This document shows, piece after piece, positions 55,649 through 64,000 of a stretch of DNA of 64,000 bases. The notes beneath the pieces were generated by a model, which was not told the DNA's origin, searched no databases, and saw only the letters and a program-made list of their open reading frames with translations. The translations under genes were made by a program, and so were the position numbers. How positions within the stretch are numbered: position 1 is the stretch's first letter; each line of letters opens with the position of its first letter. Source of the DNA: Nocardioidaceae bacterium (GTDB lineage: Bacteria; Actinomycetota; Actinomycetes; Propionibacteriales; Nocardioidaceae); assembly GCA_030447805.1 (NCBI GenBank), contig JAUJOE010000003.1, positions 280,727 to 344,726 on the forward strand. Direction: 5' to 3'.

Positions 55649-56062
55649 TCAGGCGACGAAGATGCAGAACGGATGGCCCGACGGGTCGGCAAGGACGTAG
55701 AGCGGCTCGTCGGCGTCATCGGCTCTGTCGAGGAGCAGCTGCGCTCCGAGCGACAGCGCCCGCTCCCGCTGCCGCTGTAGCTCGTCGAAGCTCGACACCG
55801 TGAAGTCGAGGTGCATCTGCATCGGGACGTCATGCGTGGGCCAGGTCGTGCGCTCCAGCCGGTCGACCTGCTGGAACGCCAGCTTGCGGGCACCGCCCGA
55901 GTCCACGAGGACAAGCCAGTCGGCATCGTCCGCAACACCCTCCGCAGGAGGCTCATCGCCCTGCCGGTACCGCAGTCCAAGGAGCTGCCGATAGAACTCG
56001 GCAAGTGCCCGGGCGTCGGTGGTATCGAGGGCGGTGTGCAGCAGTTGGGGATACTCAGCCAT
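55649..56062 (-). CDS. VOC-family (glyoxalase-like) protein
   Basis: 137 aa. MAEYPQLLHTALDTTDARAL AEFYRQLLGLRYRQG, FQQVDRLERTTWPTHDVPMQ MHLDFTV and LYVLADPSGHPFCIFV. It is a paralogue of the downstream VOC gene (same QQVDRL/TWP and DPxGHPFC signatures). ATG 56062 is used. Divergent from the winged-helix regulator gene with a 133-bp gap that may hold both promoters. Confidence 0.87.
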   Translation of the reverse strand: MAEYPQLLHTALDTTDARALAEFYRQLLGLRYRQGDEPPAEGVADDADWLVLVDSGGARKLAFQQVDRLERTTWPTHDVPMQMHLDFTVSSFDELQRQRERALSLGAQLLLDRADDADEPLYVLADPSGHPFCIFVA

Positions 56063-56195
56063 GATCGCCTCCATTCTGCATCCATTTCGCCGCAAGGTCA
56101 TCCCCATAGGACAACCTCCCAATAACCGCTTGACAGTCAGGGCAGCCTCGGCGTACAACTGTCCAAGGGACGTTTGACAGTCAGGAGCCGCAGCC

Positions 56196-56752
56196 ATGCA
56201 AGCCAACGCCGCGACGCGGGTCTCGGAGATGCGCGCCACCGCCCATCCCGTCCGGTTGCAGATGCTGTCGCTGCTGACGGGCACGCAGCTGAGCGCCGCG
56301 GAGATTGCCCGCGAGCTGGGCATCACCCACGCCAACGCCTCCTACCACCTTCGCTTGCTCGCTGCGGCGGGCCTGGTCGTGGAGGCCGGCGAGGAGAAGA
56401 TTCGCGGCGGCATCGCCAAGCGGTATCGGCACCCCTGGGATGCGGGCGGCGGGTCGACGGTCCGCCGTCCACGCGCCAGGAGAGCGAGGAGTACATCGCC
56501 GCCGTCGCCGCCGAACTGGTTCGCCGCTACGGGCTCAAAGAGCCGGGGACGCCTGCGTTCACGACCGACGCCGCGCTGTGGGTCGCGCCGGAGATCTGGG
56601 ATGAGGTCGTGGCGCTGGTCACCCAGGCGTCGCACCTCGTGCACCGCGAGGCGCAGCCACCTCGCACTCCCGGCGCCATCCACGTGAACCTGACCGCCGC
56701 GGCCTTCCGGATGACCGATCGCGACACTCGTACTACGCAGGCGGATACATGA
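56196..56752 (+). CDS. Winged-helix transcriptional regulator, frameshift near 56470
   Basis: About 185 aa after repair. The ArsR-like helix-turn-helix is in TAHPVRLQMLSLLTGTQLSA AEIARELGITHANASYHLRL, with wing EEKIRGGIAKRYRHPW. After about 56470 the frame changes to ESEEYIAAVAAELVRRYGLK ... LHVNLTAAAFRMTD-like text. The stop overlaps the start of the MFS gene (ATGA), so it probably regulates that transporter. No metal-binding cysteine pair. Confidence 0.82.
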
Positions 56753-57997
56753 CCTGGGCGGACGGCTTCGCACCGCTGCGTAACCGCAACTTCGCGTGGT
56801 ACTTCGCCTCGCGGCTCACCGACACGCTCGGCATGATGATGGCCGGCGTGGCGCTCGCCTTCGCCGTGCTCGACACCACCGAATCAGCGACCGCCCTGGG
56901 CCAGGTGCTCGCGGCGCACACCATTCCACTGGTTGTGTTCATGCTGTTCGGCGGCGTGCTGGCCGACCGGTTCCCGCGCACGCTGGTGCTGCAATCGTCG
57001 AACCTGGTGGCCGCGGCGACACAGGGCATGCTCGCGTTTTTGGTGATCACCGGGCAGGCGGAGCTGTGGATGTTCATCGTGCTCGCCGCGGTCAATGGCC
57101 TCGCCGACGCCGCCGGGTTCCCGCGATGGCCGGCATGGTGCCCCAGCTGGTGCCACGCCACCAGCTTCAGCCGGCCAACGCGCTGTTGTCGCTTACCCGC
57201 GGTGGCCTGACGATCATCGGCCCGACCCTCAGCGCCCTGCTGGTCGTGACGGTCGGTCCCGGATGGGGGCTCGCGGTCAACGCGGCAGCCTGGCTTGTGT
57301 CGAGCGTGCTCCTGGTGCGGGTCAACATCCCGCCCAAGCCGCCCAAGGAGGAGCAGACCAGCACGCTGCAGGACCTACGGGAAGGGTGGGGCTTCTTCCT
57401 CGCCACCACCTGGCTGTGGGTCGTCGTGCTGGCCTTCGCCTTCTTCAACGCCATCCACACAGGCGCCTGGTTCACCCTGGGGCCGGCCCGGGCCAAGGAC
57501 ACGATCGGCGAGCAGGGCTGGGGCTTTGTGTTGTCGGCGCAGTCGGCCGGGCTGCTGGTGATGACGCTGGTACTGCTTCGGGTGCCGCTCCAACGCCCGC
57601 TGCTCCTCGGCATGCTCGGGTGCTCGTTCTACGGCCTTCCGATGATGGCTCTGGGTGTGCAGCCGGACCTATGGCTGCTCATCGTGCTGTCGTTCGTCGC
57701 TGGAGCCGGCATCGAGGTGTTCAACATGGGCTGGAACCTCGCCATGCAGGAGAACATCGACGACGACATGCTGTCGCGCGCCTACTCCTACGACGCGCTG
57801 GGATCCTTCGTCGCGATGCCGATCGGCCAGTTGTGCTTCGGGCCGCTGGGCGACACGTTCGGCTTCAAGCCCGTCCTGCTGGTGAGCGGCGCGGGCTGAT
57901 CGTCATTTCGCTCGTCACGCTAATGTCCCGCTCGGTGCGCACCCTGCCGCGCGCCGGTCGCCGCGGAGCCGAGTTCCAGCGCTGTGCCACGTCGTGA
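56749..57997 (+). CDS. MFS transporter, two frame breaks
   Basis: About 415 aa, twelve helices of the MFS_3 / enterobactin-exporter-like type. First frame: FAWYFASRLTDTLGMMMAGV, LFGGVLADRFPRTLVLQSSN (motif A). A break near 57118 moves to MAGMVPQLVPRHQLQPANAL LSLTRGG and the C-terminal half; another near 57890 restores VISLVTLMSRSVRTLPRA. Controlled probably by the overlapping winged-helix gene. Substrate unknown. Confidence 0.83.
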
Positions 57998-58051
57998 CTA
58001 CCGGCGGACGTCCGGCGGAGAATCCGTCCTGGTCGGCAAGTTCCTGGTGCA

Positions 58052-59170
58052 TCACCGGTCTTCGCAGCGCCCGTCGTGGCGACTTCCGCAGCGGATGAGG
58101 TCGATGGCAAAGCTCAGGGCCACACGACTGGCCTCGCTGCGCGTGACAATGCTCAAATCACCCGACTCTGAGTCCCGCCACCAGTCGTCCGTTGGCACTG
58201 TCGCCGGCTGCTGTCCACAGCAGGAGCGTGCCGTCCTCGGTAACGCGACTGTGCCGAGTGCCCAGTTGCTGTAGGCCTTCGTGGTCATGCACTGGCAGAA
58301 CCGCGCTCGGTCCGCGATCGCAACGGCGCCGGGGCCCTTCTCGACGATCAATCCTGCGACCGAGGATTGCGAGACGACCGGCCGCGCGGCGTCCCGCGGT
58401 CAACCGGCCACCGAAACTTCTCTGGGATCGCCGCTTCGCCAGTCCGTGAGGACCGCGGGTTCAGCGTAGTCAGCCCCCTCCACGAGCGCGCCGTCAGCGT
58501 CGAGCGTCCACCAGTAAGGGTGCTGGGTCGCTTGACGGAGGTCGTTTCGACATCGGAGCCAGCCCCGGCTAGGTCATCCAGGAGTAGCGTCCGCTCATCG
58601 CCATGTGTGAAGTCCCACGGCGTCCCGACGGAAACGCGAGCTGCCTTCGCTCCCCAGCGCTTCATCGCTGTTTGATGGCGATGGAGCCGGCGGGCAACGA
58701 GGCGGCGCCGGCTGATGTCCAGGGCCGGCACGCTGCGCCACGACCCATCTGGAGCCAGCAGCGATCGTGCCGCCGCGGTCGACACTGAGAACGGCGATCT
58801 TCATTGGCGAGTCCCCCAGGAAAGGCGCGGACTCCGGCGGTGTGACGACCTCAGGCAGTTGCGGCGCCGCTGCCGCTGCGTCGACTTCCCGCGGGTCCCA
58901 CTTCGGCTGCACGGTTCCTGGCGGGAGCTTTGTACCGAGGGGCTAGCGGGTGCGGTGGTTGGCGTTGCTGTGATCGACGGCGTGGAAGATGCTGATGACG
59001 TAGACGGTGCCGCCGGTGGGGCGCTATCGAGTCGCCGGTCCAACCGGACGCCGAGCCAACACGGCGATGGTGACCACGCCGACCACGATCGACGCCCAAC
59101 CGTATGGCGTCGGCGGGCGGCCACCACGGCGCGCTCCGCGAGGTGCGGGCTCTCGACGCGATCGGACGGG
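58052..59170 (-). pseudogene. Decayed propeller-type membrane partner of a sigma factor
   Basis: Over several frames I can read a helix (YGWASIVVGVVTIAVLA), a Ser/Thr/Pro-rich linker (SSASSTPSITATPTTAPASP), then VQPKWDPREVD, LPEVVTPPESAPFLGDSPMK IAVLS, LLAPDGSWRSVPALD, TPWDFTHGDERTLLLDDLAG AG, GALVEGADYAEPAVLTDW and finally SGDLSIVTRSEASRVALSFA. This is the order of a beta-propeller-type protein like the one at 28004, with at least five frame changes and missing segments, more damage than sequencing error would give. Confidence 0.6.
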
Positions 59171-59178
59171 CAGGTTGC

Positions 59179-59609
59179 CTAGGTTCCGCCATTCGTGTGG
59201 TTCGGTGTCCTCCCGATCAAGTCGAGCAGCTCGGGCGCGCCATCGCGCAGACGGGCGAGGGCCGCGGCGTTTTTCGCTGTCGACCCCAACGCGAAGAACT
59301 GCGGCGGCGTCCTCGACGGACAGATCTTCGACGGAGCACCACACGGCGCGCTGCTTAGGTGTCAGCCTCATCGCGGAGTGGACGACCATGGCCGTCTCCG
59401 GCTCGGTGGAGGTTGAGTCTTGAAGGGCCCCAATCGGTAGGTGGGCGTCGGCGCCACCGCGAGATGTTGTCGCGAACAATCACCGTTCGGGCGTATCCAG
59501 TCGGATTCTCGTGGGCGAGACTCGCAGCGCGACCTTGACCAATGCCTCCTGTAATCCGGGTGGAGGCTGAGCGCCGCTGCGTGCGCTCAGTGAACCCGGA
59601 CTCGTCCAC
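59179..59609 (-). pseudogene. Decayed SigE-family sigma factor
   Basis: From GTG 59609 (VDESGFTE) fragments of an ECF sigma factor appear in different frames: LQEALVKVALR (end of region 2), ENPTGYARTVIVRDNISRWR RR (linker), MRLTPKQRAVWCSVEDLSVE DAAAVLRVGV (region 4) and NAAALARLRDGAPELLDLIG followed by a stop at 59179. The first helices of region 2 are missing. It stands directly before the decayed membrane partner, as in the three intact pairs of this window. Confidence 0.65.
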
Positions 59610-59762
59610 CGCCTCCTCCCCTTCATAACGCCAGGGACCAGCAGTCGGTTGGCACGACTGCATCCGCAACGAGGGGAGGTTTCATGGGGCAGCGGACGCT
59701 GGAGCCGCCAACCGGGTGCCACGCGATTTTTGTCGAGGGACCGGGTACGCCGGAGATGGCCG

Positions 59763-59970
59763 TCAGTCAGGGCGGCGAACGTAGTACTCGGTGAACTCGC
59801 GGCAGCGTGATTCGCTGTCGAATCGCATCACGAAGCAGTTGTCGTACGTGCGGACGACAGGCCCGTCAGGCCGTTCGCGGTATCGCGAGGTGCCGGTACA
59901 CCACTGTGTCACCGTCGACCGCGACTGGGGAGTACTCGGCTTCGTAGGTGCCGGGTGCGTCGACTGTCAC
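59763..59970 (-). pseudogene. NTF2/SnoaL-like C-terminal stub
   Basis: GTG 59970 overlaps the vapC stop (GTGA). VTVDAPGTYEAEYSPVAVDG DTVV is followed, after a frame change, by TSRYRERPDGPVVRTYDNCF VMRFDSESRCREFTEYYVRR PD and stop. The last part is the typical C-terminal strand pair and edge of NTF2-like proteins. The N-terminal half is absent, so this is a gene remnant. Confidence 0.5.
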
Positions 59971-60332
59971 GCAGCATGGGCAACGCCGAGTTCCAGCGCG
60001 GCCGCGTGCAGCCGCTTGTCTCGCGTCCACAGCGCGGCTCCTCCCGCCAGTCTGGTCGAGCCCAAAAGGTGTACGTCAACTGGGCTCAGGCCGCGCCCCC
60101 ACAGCCGGTTCGCAGCAACAAAGATGAGAAGCTCCGCGTGGGACAGGATCGGCAGGGCGGGGAGGTTGCCCAGGAGTTCGAGCGTTTCCTCCCGTCGCGC
60201 GAGCGACCCCAATGCCAGTTCCTCGACCACCATCGGGTGGGAGCAGGCCTCGTCTCGCCCCAGCAGCTCGACCAGGTGGGGCTCGGATGCGTGAAGGTGG
60301 TCGATCCAGATTGACGTGTCGACCAAAATCAC
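59967..60332 (-). CDS. vapC: VapC-type PIN-domain toxin
   Basis: 121 aa ribonuclease of the PIN family. Acidic active-site residues: Asp in MILVDTSIWIDHL, Glu in MVVEELALGSL, Asp in LSPVDVHLLGSTRL and Asp in LWTRDKRLHAAA. The ATG overlaps the vapB stop (ATGA). Expected to cleave RNA when not bound by VapB. Confidence 0.92.
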   Translation of the reverse strand: MILVDTSIWIDHLHASEPHLVELLGRDEACSHPMVVEELALGSLARREETLELLGNLPALPILSHAELLIFVAANRLWGRGLSPVDVHLLGSTRLAGGAALWTRDKRLHAAALELGVAHAA

Positions 60333-60526
60333 CCGGCCCCGCCCCTGCGCCTGGGCGCGGACGCGGCATCCGGGTCGGTGCCTCCCAATGCTGCCAGCCG
60401 GCGTGCGCTCTCCCTCCGAATCAGGGCTTCGAGTCCCTCACGAAGCAACCGGGACTTCTCCGTGACCCCGGTGAGCTCCTCAGCCTTGGCAACCAACGCG
60501 TCGTCCAGCGTGACGGTCGTCCGCAT
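60329..60526 (-). CDS. vapB: VapB-type antitoxin
   Basis: 65 aa. Ribbon-helix-helix N-terminus MRTTVTLDDALVAKAEELTG followed by the VapC-binding helix (REGLEALIRRESARRLAALG) and a basic tail. It precedes and overlaps vapC, the standard gene order. It neutralises VapC and normally represses the operon; the AATCAGCATCATTTGATGCT stretch just upstream is an imperfect palindrome that could be its operator. Confidence 0.9.
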   Translation of the reverse strand: MRTTVTLDDALVAKAEELTGVTEKSRLLREGLEALIRRESARRLAALGGTDPDAASAPRRRGGAG

Positions 60527-60535
60527 GCCTCACCT

Positions 60536-60566
60536 CCACAATCAGCATCATTTGATGCTATCAGTG
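60536..60566. promoter_or_regulatory. Possible VapB operator
   Basis: AGCATCATTTGATGCT (from about 60544) is an inverted repeat, AGCATCA and TGATGCT around TT, located directly before vapB on its upstream side. An autoregulatory RHH antitoxin would be expected to bind such a site. Confidence 0.55.
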
Positions 60567-60634
60567 ATGCAGCCGCCTCAGTCCACCCTCGACAGAGCGG
60601 GCGTTGTCGGCGTGTGTGTCCCACGGTGGAAGGC

Positions 60635-62560
60635 TCAGCTGGTCCAGGCGCGCCACAGCGCGGCGTACTCGCCGTCTTGTGCAACGAGCTCGTCGTGGCT
60701 GCCGAACTCCACGATCCGCCCGTCGATGACCACCGCGACCCGGTCGGCGTCGTGGGCGGTGTGCAGGCGGTGCGCGATGGCGATGACCGTGCGGCCCACC
60801 AGCAGCGCGTGCACCGAGCCCTCGAGCGTCCGTGCCGTCCGCGGGTCGATCAGCGACGTCGCCTCGTCGAGCACCAGGGTGTGCGGGTCGGCGATGACCA
60901 GCCGCGCCATCGCGATCTGCTGCGCCTGCGCGGGCGTCAGCGCCAGGTTGCCCGACCCGACCTGGGTGTCCAGCCCGTCGGGCAGTCGGCGTACCCAGTC
61001 AGCGGAGCCGACCGCGTCGAGCGCCGCCCACACCGCCTCGTCGTCCGCGGTCTCGCGGCCGAGCACGATGTTGTCGCGCACCGAGCCGATGAACACGTGG
61101 TGCTCCTGCGTCACCAGCGCGACCTCCTCACGAAGGTGTTCCAGCGGCAGGGTGATCAGGTCGACACCTCCGATCCGGACCGAGCCGGTGCGCGGGCCGT
61201 TGATCCCCGCGAGCAGCCGGCCGAGTGTCGACTTGCCGGAACCGCTCGGGCCTACGACGGCGATCCGCTCGCCGACGACTGGCCGCAAGTCGACGCCGTG
61301 GAGTACGTCGTGGCTGGGACGGTACGCGAAGCGCAGGTTCTCGCCGACCAGCTCGGGGCTGACCGGCACCGCGGTGCCCGGCTCCCGGTCCGGCGGCACG
61401 GTGGCGATGCCGAGCAGCCGGGCGGTGGACGCTGCGCCGACCTGCAGGCGGTCGACCTGGGCGACGAGCCGGTCCAGCGGCCCGGAGACGGCCTCGACGT
61501 ACAGCACCGCAGCGGTGATCTGTCCGAGGGTGAGGTACCCGTTCCAGTAGCCCCAGGCGCCGACGACCACGGTGATCACCCTCGGCAGGTTGAAGGCGAC
61601 GTCGATCACCGCGAAGAGCAGGTTCCGCAGCGTCAATCCGTAGCGCTCGGCCTGCGCCGACACCTCGATGTCGTCCTCCTCGGCCCGCACCCGACGCTCC
61701 GCCATACCGAGCGCCTCGACGGTGCGCGCGCCTTCGACCGTCTCGGTGAGCGTGGTGTTGATCCGCGAGTACGTCGCCCCCTCCGCGATGTAGCAGACCG
61801 AGGCCCGCCGCAGGTAGCGGCGTACCTGCACGACCGACGCGGCGATGACGAGCAGCCCAGGCAGGGCCAAGAGGACGGAGTTGAGGAGCATCGCGGCCAC
61901 GGAGAGCACGACGGTGAGGAGGGTGATGACGGCCATCGGCAGGGCGTACTGGACCGCCCGGCTCATCGTGCCCACGTCGCGCGTCACCCGGGTGACGAGG
62001 TCGCCGGTGCTGGCCCCCTCGACGCGGCTCAGCGGCAGCCGCAGGATCGTCTCGACGACGTACTCACGCATCGAGGCCAGCAGGTTCTGGCCGAACAGCG
62101 TGGACGTCAGCTGGCCGGCGAAGGTGAACGCCGCCTGGGCCACGACGACCGCCACGATGACCACTGCCATCTGCCCGAGGCCCGCGGCGGGGCCGGGGGC
62201 GGTGACCCGGTCGATGAGCTCGCCGAGGAGCCGCGGTACGGCGAGCGCAGCCGCCGCCGCGAGAGCGTTGAGCACCACCAGCGCGGTGAACGACCAGCGC
62301 CGCTGGCCGATCATCGCGGCGACGAAGCGTACGACGGTCCGGTCGTCCGCGACCGGCCAGCCGCGCGCCGGGCTGCGCGAGTCGGCGTACACCCGCTCGG
62401 CTCGTTCCCGGCGCAGGCGGTGGCGGTCGCGCATCGCCCTGATCTGCTCGCTCGCGGGGGCGTCGCTCGGCGGCGTTTGTGCGAGCTTGGGCGGCAGGAG
62501 CGGCGGATCAAGCGCCGGGTCGCGCCAGGTTGCCGCTGAGGTCGCCAGGAGGTCAGACAC
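60635..62560 (-). CDS. ABC exporter subunit (TMD-NBD) with degenerate signature motif
   Basis: 641 aa half-transporter. Six transmembrane helices (residues 80-350), then the nucleotide-binding domain: Walker A in AVVGPSGSGKSTLGRLLAG, Q-loop VTQEHH, Walker B in TLVLDEATSLIDPRTA, H-loop IAIAHRLHT. The ABC signature, normally LSGGQ, reads LTPAQAQQIAMARL. It overlaps the 3' end of the partner gene by 8 bases (start GTG 62560). Together they form a heterodimeric type IV exporter; substrate unknown. Confidence 0.9.
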   Translation of the reverse strand: MSDLLATSAATWRDPALDPPLLPPKLAQTPPSDAPASEQIRAMRDRHRLRRERAERVYADSRSPARGWPVADDRTVVRFVAAMIGQRRWSFTALVVLNALAAAAALAVPRLLGELIDRVTAPGPAAGLGQMAVVIVAVVVAQAAFTFAGQLTSTLFGQNLLASMREYVVETILRLPLSRVEGASTGDLVTRVTRDVGTMSRAVQYALPMAVITLLTVVLSVAAMLLNSVLLALPGLLVIAASVVQVRRYLRRASVCYIAEGATYSRINTTLTETVEGARTVEALGMAERRVRAEEDDIEVSAQAERYGLTLRNLLFAVIDVAFNLPRVITVVVGAWGYWNGYLTLGQITAAVLYVEAVSGPLDRLVAQVDRLQVGAASTARLLGIATVPPDREPGTAVPVSPELVGENLRFAYRPSHDVLHGVDLRPVVGERIAVVGPSGSGKSTLGRLLAGINGPRTGSVRIGGVDLITLPLEHLREEVALVTQEHHVFIGSVRDNIVLGRETADDEAVWAALDAVGSADWVRRLPDGLDTQVGSGNLALTPAQAQQIAMARLVIADPHTLVLDEATSLIDPRTARTLEGSVHALLVGRTVIAIAHRLHTAHDADRVAVVIDGRIVEFGSHDELVAQDGEYAALWRAWTS

Positions 62561-64000
62561 CGACGTCCTCCATCGTGCGGACCACGACGTCGCGGTAGTC
62601 GGGATCGTCGGTCAGCAGCTCCTCGTGTCTGCCCTCGGCCACGACGCGGCCGCCGGAGAGGAGCACGACATGGTCGGCGTGGTGCAGCCAGAGCGGGGAA
62701 ACGGTGGTGACCACCGTGGTCTTGCCTCGCCGGTGTTGCGCGAGCCGCTCGGCGATCCGGGCCTCGGTGTGCGCGTCCACTGCGGAGGTCGGCTCGACAA
62801 GCACCAGGACCCTCGGGTCGGCGGCGAGCGCGCGGGCCAGCACGACGCGCTGGCGCTGACCACCCGACAGGCCGCGCCCCCGCTCGTCGAGCTCGCCTGC
62901 CCAACCGCCGGGCAGCGCGTCGTAGACGTCCTCGGCGGCCGCCGTACGCAGCGCCTCCTCGGCCTGCTCACGCGTCAGCTGGTGGTGGGGGTCTACGGCG
63001 TCCTGCAGCGTGCCGGCGAAGAGCCGGCTGTTCGAGTCGCTCACGAGGATGGTGCGGCGTACCTCGTCGAGCGGCACCCGGCCGAGGTCGACGCCGCCGT
63101 ACGTGACGCCCCACGGCTCGGCGGCGCGAGCGGCGTCCCTTGCCGCCATCAGCTCACGCCGCTCGCGGCGTTGCGCCCGGGCATGACTCCCCCAGCGACG
63201 GCCGGTCGACTCCAGCAGCGGCGGCGGTTCTTCCTCGACCGTGAACCAGCGTCCGAGTCGGTCGGCGAGCGCCGCTGAGGACTCCGGTACGGCGCTCACG
63301 ACGACGGTGAGCTGTCCGGGGCGCGCGACGAAGCCGCTCGACTCGTCAACCAGGTCACCGTTGTCGGGCAGTTCGACGGGATCGGTCGGCTGGCGCCAGG
63401 GTGGGGTGAGCTCGAGCACCGCGACCGCCTTCTTGGCGGAGACCAGGGCGCGGGTCAGCTTCTGCGCGAACTCGAAGAACGTCCGGATCGGGCCGACCAT
63501 GAAGAGCCCGTAGCCGAGGAAGCTCACCAGCTCGCCGACGGTGAGCTCGCCGGAGTCGACGGCGCGGGTGCCGGCGTACATGAGCAGCACGAGGAAGCAG
63601 CCCGACAGCAGCACTCCGACCGCCTCGATCGCAGCCTGCCAGACGCCGGCGGACACGCCGGCCTGTCGGGTGAGCTGGGACTGGCGGGCGTAGTTGCGGC
63701 CGAAGGTGCTCTCGCCGCCGATGCCGCGGAGGATGCGCAGGCCGGCGACGATGTCGGTGGCCATCGACGTCAGCGTCGAGTTGCGGGTCCGCTCTGTCTG
63801 CTGGCGCGCGTGTAGGGGTCGCAGCAGTGGTAGCGCCACGCCGACGAGCACCGGTGCCGCAGCCAGCACCATCAGGCCGAGCGTCGGCGAGGTCAGCAGC
63901 ACGATCGCTGCGACGGTCAGATAGGCGACGAACTGGGACAAGGCCCGTGCCACGACCTCGGTCAGGCCGCCGAACTCGTCGGAGTCGCTGGATGCGACGC
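62553..64000 (-). CDS. ABC exporter subunit with degenerate Walker A, 5' end off right edge
   Basis: C-terminal 480 or so residues of a half-transporter; the frame is open to the window edge (ASSDSDEFGGLTEVVARALS). Helices are followed by an NBD in which the Walker A position reads VVVSAVPESSAALADRLGRW with no GxxGxGKS/T, and Walker B reads VLVLVEPTSAVD with Val for the Asp, while LSGGQRQRVVLARALA and the glutamate are intact. Pairing with the partner would give one complete and one dead ATP site. Confidence 0.9.
   Translation of the reverse strand, partial: VASSDSDEFGGLTEVVARALSQFVAYLTVAAIVLLTSPTLGLMVLAAAPVLVGVALPLLRPLHARQQTERTRNSTLTSMATDIVAGLRILRGIGGESTFGRNYARQSQLTRQAGVSAGVWQAAIEAVGVLLSGCFLVLLMYAGTRAVDSGELTVGELVSFLGYGLFMVGPIRTFFEFAQKLTRALVSAKKAVAVLELTPPWRQPTDPVELPDNGDLVDESSGFVARPGQLTVVVSAVPESSAALADRLGRWFTVEEEPPPLLESTGRRWGSHARAQRRERRELMAARDAARAAEPWGVTYGGVDLGRVPLDEVRRTILVSDSNSRLFAGTLQDAVDPHHQLTREQAEEALRTAAAEDVYDALPGGWAGELDERGRGLSGGQRQRVVLARALAADPRVLVLVEPTSAVDAHTEARIAERLAQHRRGKTTVVTTVSPLWLHHADHVVLLSGGRVVAEGRHEELLTDDPDYRDVVVRTMEDVGV

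Noticed and set aside
60212-62539. 775-codon plus-strand ORF opposite the ABC transporter
   Set aside because: Antisense shadow of a clearly coding minus-strand gene; composition is Arg/Asp/Gly/Val-rich with no domain.

Overview
The window is a 64 kb piece of a high-GC actinobacterial chromosome. Mycothiol biosynthesis (mshB), a TatB-HtrA-Mrp block, DUF3117, PaaX, SigE-family sigma factors and LGFP-repeat cell-wall proteins all point to Actinomycetota. Gene neighbourhoods and small conserved proteins (a DUF6758-like and a DUF6113-like protein) resemble Propionibacteriales/Nocardioidaceae most; that family-level call is inference. No rRNA, tRNA or CRISPR array was found.

Layout. 1-9.7 kb: cell-wall and general metabolism genes (L,D-transpeptidase, SDR, hydrolases, MarC, PHP phosphoesterase, Nudix, histidine phosphatase, EamA exporter, PhzF). 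9.7-18 kb: the conserved block MgtE-like CBS protein, DUF1003, mrp, tatB, htrA, O-methyltransferase, pepA, DUF3117. 17.8-20.9 kb: paaX and an enoyl-CoA hydratase gene, followed by an IS3-family insertion. 20.9-36.5 kb: M14 peptidase, tag, a DivIVA-domain protein, LOG protein, dapE, dapD, a two-domain murein hydrolase, a sigma/partner pair, dapC, ferredoxin, VanW, mshB and a Nudix-kinase fusion. 36.6-42.1 kb: a second sigma pair and sdhCAB. 42.3-46.4 kb: pterin dehydratase, CN hydrolase, IMPase-family phosphatase and a divergent arsenic locus. 46.4-53.2 kb: a third sigma pair with a PASTA partner, a 53-bp tandem repeat, a subtilase and an LGFP amidase. 53.2-64 kb: accessory genes (PIN toxins, VOC proteins, MFS), a decayed fourth sigma pair, VapBC and a heterodimeric ABC exporter.

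From memory, the conserved genes run in the reverse order of Mycobacterium tuberculosis Rv1170-Rv1232c (mshB ... fdxC-dapC ... dapD-dapE ... LOG-tag-DUF3117 ... O-MT-htrA-tatB-mrp-DUF1003-CBS). sigE and rseA are absent from their expected place between htrA and the O-methyltransferase gene. Together the genes supply meso-diaminopimelate (DapC, DapD, DapE), remodel peptidoglycan (L,D-transpeptidase, VanW, M14 peptidase, amidase, lytic enzyme), export folded proteins (TatB) with quality control (HtrA), and feed respiration (SdhCAB).

About twenty genes, including housekeeping genes such as mrp, pepA and mshB, carry one to three single-base frame breaks, several at short homopolymers. I read most of these as uncorrected sequencing errors and give the reconstructed gene span. 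A few loci (a fourth sigma/partner pair, a truncated PD-(D/E)XK nuclease, a methyltransferase with an internal deletion, an NTF2-like stub) look truly decayed. The most unusual locus is at 45.4-46.4 kb: a 16-residue peptide with eight cysteines and an ideal ribosome binding site, followed by an 11-bp hairpin and then arsC, all divergent from an ArsR repressor gene.
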